The notes beneath the pieces were generated by a model. The model was not told the origin of the DNA. It saw only the letters and a program-made list of their open reading frames with translations, and ran no database searches. Position numbers and translations under genes: made by a program. A stretch of 64,000 bases of DNA from Diphasiastrum complanatum (taxonomy: Eukaryota > Streptophyta > Lycopodiopsida > Lycopodiales > Lycopodiaceae). The stretch spans positions 14,995,132-15,059,131 of the forward strand of contig CM055105.1 in assembly GCA_029204225.1 (NCBI GenBank), read 5' to 3'. Shown one piece after another: positions 62,061 to 64,000 of this stretch; the stretch's first letter is position 1, and each line of letters starts with the position of its first letter.

Positions 62061-64000
62061 ACCCAATCTCCATCAAGGTGATTACCTCTCCTAGGAGAAT
62101 GCTATGAAAATATGAATAGATATCTTAACTGATCTTCTGATCTTGTAGGTAATCTTTCTTTTAACTGATCAAGTATAACTAGAATCTGAACTATGATTCG
62201 TCAATCATAATTCATCGGATTCTTGTCCTATACTCAATAAAAGAACGTGATACCCTCACATAGGCAACAATTAATGATCAAAAGAATTCTTGAACTAAGA
62301 GTCTTCTCTAGTTTAGCAAATACGGCTTGACCAAAAGTGACTAGTGAACTTCGAATCGCGAATGTTCAAAATGTCACTTTGGTACCGTAAAGCCTAAACA
62401 GACACTCTATGACTACTTGGTCTATACCCGAATAAACATAGTCGATTTGGTAAGGTGATCAGTCATACCAAAATTCCACTAACCTGTTTATTCATCCGAG
62501 GTATGAATACTATCCTCTCCTATGGATTAGGTAATTCCTAGCATCCGAGTTATGATTTACCAATCCCAACTCTCCATATTCCCAAGACCATACCAATCAT
62601 AAGAGTGCATTACAATTCTTAAAAGATACATGAGTTGTTCCTGAAAGTCCTGTCCATTTGGAAAGTTCCAAACTTTTCCAACTCACACACGGTGCCCATG
62701 TAAGGTTTGTAATCTAAAAAATGCCCTACTTTAGACATGGCTCAAATTGTCATTCCAAAGATAGGGTCCCAATCTAGAATACGTCTAGATTTTTCTCTTA
62801 AGTTATAATCTAAGATAACTTAAGATTTACCAGAACCTCATTACGTGAAACTCTAACTTTTGGCAATCCACAACTATCCAACTCTCCTGAGTCTTCCAGG
62901 ATAACATTTCATCAATTTCAAATGGGAAGATAAGGCCAAAAAGTTATCGTGTATTCTATGCACACACATCTGTAAACGAATCCAAAATGACTCATAGATG
63001 TTGTGACTTATAAGCAATACATCTCAACAATAGTATCCGTAATTAAGATTATATTGTTGATTTCCAACAACTAACTCAGAAGTAACGCTCTTCACTCGGC
63101 TAGCTGTATCAGATTTAGAAAATATTTAAATGTCTAGGTGTGGTACCAAAACACCACATTTAATGTGATTCTAAATCAATTCTAGGTTAATAAGCAATTC
63201 TTAATGAGAAATTACTATAACCCAGCGAGAAATTGTCTTAAACACAATTGTCATCAATGTGCCTATGTACCAACAACTAGTTTATGCATGCAAATAAACT
63301 TAGTCCATGGAATACTTTGTAGATCCACAAGATTAGAAGTTTGTACTAATGATCCCACAAAGATTCATTACATAGCATATCTCTACAGATAACTCAAACC
63401 AAAGTTATTTGATGTTATCAGTTCTTGTCTTAAAAACGTCATTATTTTCTTCCTGCAGCTTCCACTGCCCATTTTCTAACATCGCCCAAGTCAACGAGCC
63501 AAAGTGCATCTATTTTTTATTATCAGTCAATATGCTGCTCTACGGTAAACTATTTTTTGATCACTATCTTGCCCAATAAAACTATTCGATAGATTTACAA
63601 AGCAATCACAATTTTTGTGAGGTATATCACGTTCTTTAAAAATTTAAACATACAACTCGTAGTCACAAAACCTCAATACAGCATCTGCAAGTATTCACAA
63701 AGATTTGCCAGATGACTATGTATATTTAAGTTGGTGCATTTGTATTTTGCTATAATATAAGCAACAAAGCAATCACATCCTTTGTGAGACACATCACGTT
63801 ATGTAAATATTCAAACATATAACTCGTAGTCACAAAATAAGGAGTGTACTCAATACGTCCCTCAACTGGGTTTTGTAGTTGTTTGAGCTAAAATCTAGAA
63901 TGTTGAGCTATTTGTTTTCTATTGAATGATCCTATTTTGTTGTTATGCTTTAAAAGGCATTTTTGCTTAACATGCAAAAGCCACTTTGTGTATCATAATA
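62061..64000. repeat. No gene recognised; direct repeat 63599-63676 / 63767-63842
   Basis: aagcaatcaca...tttgtgag...atcacgtt...aactcgtagtcacaaaa occurs twice in direct orientation, about 168 bp apart. The rest is AT-rich and non-coding as far as can be seen, possibly LTR or leader sequence of the adjoining chromovirus. Confidence 0.5.

Overview
This is eukaryotic nuclear DNA from a seed plant. It is AT-rich and gene-poor, and nearly all recognisable coding sequence belongs to decayed transposable elements of plant type: Ty1/copia, Ty3/gypsy including a chromodomain lineage, CACTA, Helitron, and LINE-like. The few host genes are plant families: one apparently complete DUF538 gene, exons of a plant DNA ligase 6-like gene, the start of a GDSL esterase/lipase, and the N-terminus of a secreted LRR-type protein. 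Introns have GT..AG borders. The species cannot be named from the sequence. Several long (GA)n tracts are scattered through the window.

Layout. 1-2.2 kb: copia integrase fragment, unassigned ORFs, possible LTR. 2.4-7.6 kb: two ~455-bp direct repeats, each ending at a long (GA)n tract, bracket a minus-strand Penelope-like reverse transcriptase with a CxC domain; this is the most unusual object here. 7.6-10.4 kb: AT-rich DNA with microsatellites. 10.4-28.2 kb: one copia element with a 5-bp target duplication (TGATT at both ends) was invaded twice. The first insertion (11.4-22.7 kb) holds a minus-strand Ty3/gypsy gag-pol, an accessory coiled-coil ORF, and ~456-bp inverted LTR-derived arms. The second (23.6-26.6 kb) is an LTR element with a perfect AGAAG target duplication. 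28.5-30.1 kb: gag and 5' LTR of a minus-strand copia element. 30.1-34.2 kb: gypsy fragment, CACTA DUF4216 fragment, LINE remnants. 34.7-35.2 kb: the DUF538 gene. 36.8-43.9 kb: a second accessory-ORF N-terminus with its LTR, facing a minus-strand chromovirus whose chromodomain runs in frame into the accessory coiled-coil region; a solo LTR is nested inside. 44.8-46.7 kb: DNA ligase exons. 48-58 kb: tandem and dispersed repeats, Helitron 3' ends, GDSL and LRR fragments. 59.5-60.4 kb: Helitron ORF N-terminus. 61-62 kb: 3' end of another chromovirus. 62-64 kb: nothing recognised beyond a short direct repeat.

Overall the window is a stack of nested retroelements whose order of insertion can partly be read from interrupted reading frames and target duplications. 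The transposon reading frames carry stops or frameshifts, so none looks autonomous. Two things go beyond a routine annotation: the Penelope-like reverse transcriptase next to microsatellites, and a recurring accessory protein carried by LTR elements, seen in three separate remnants. All family assignments were made by reading motifs by eye, without database searches.
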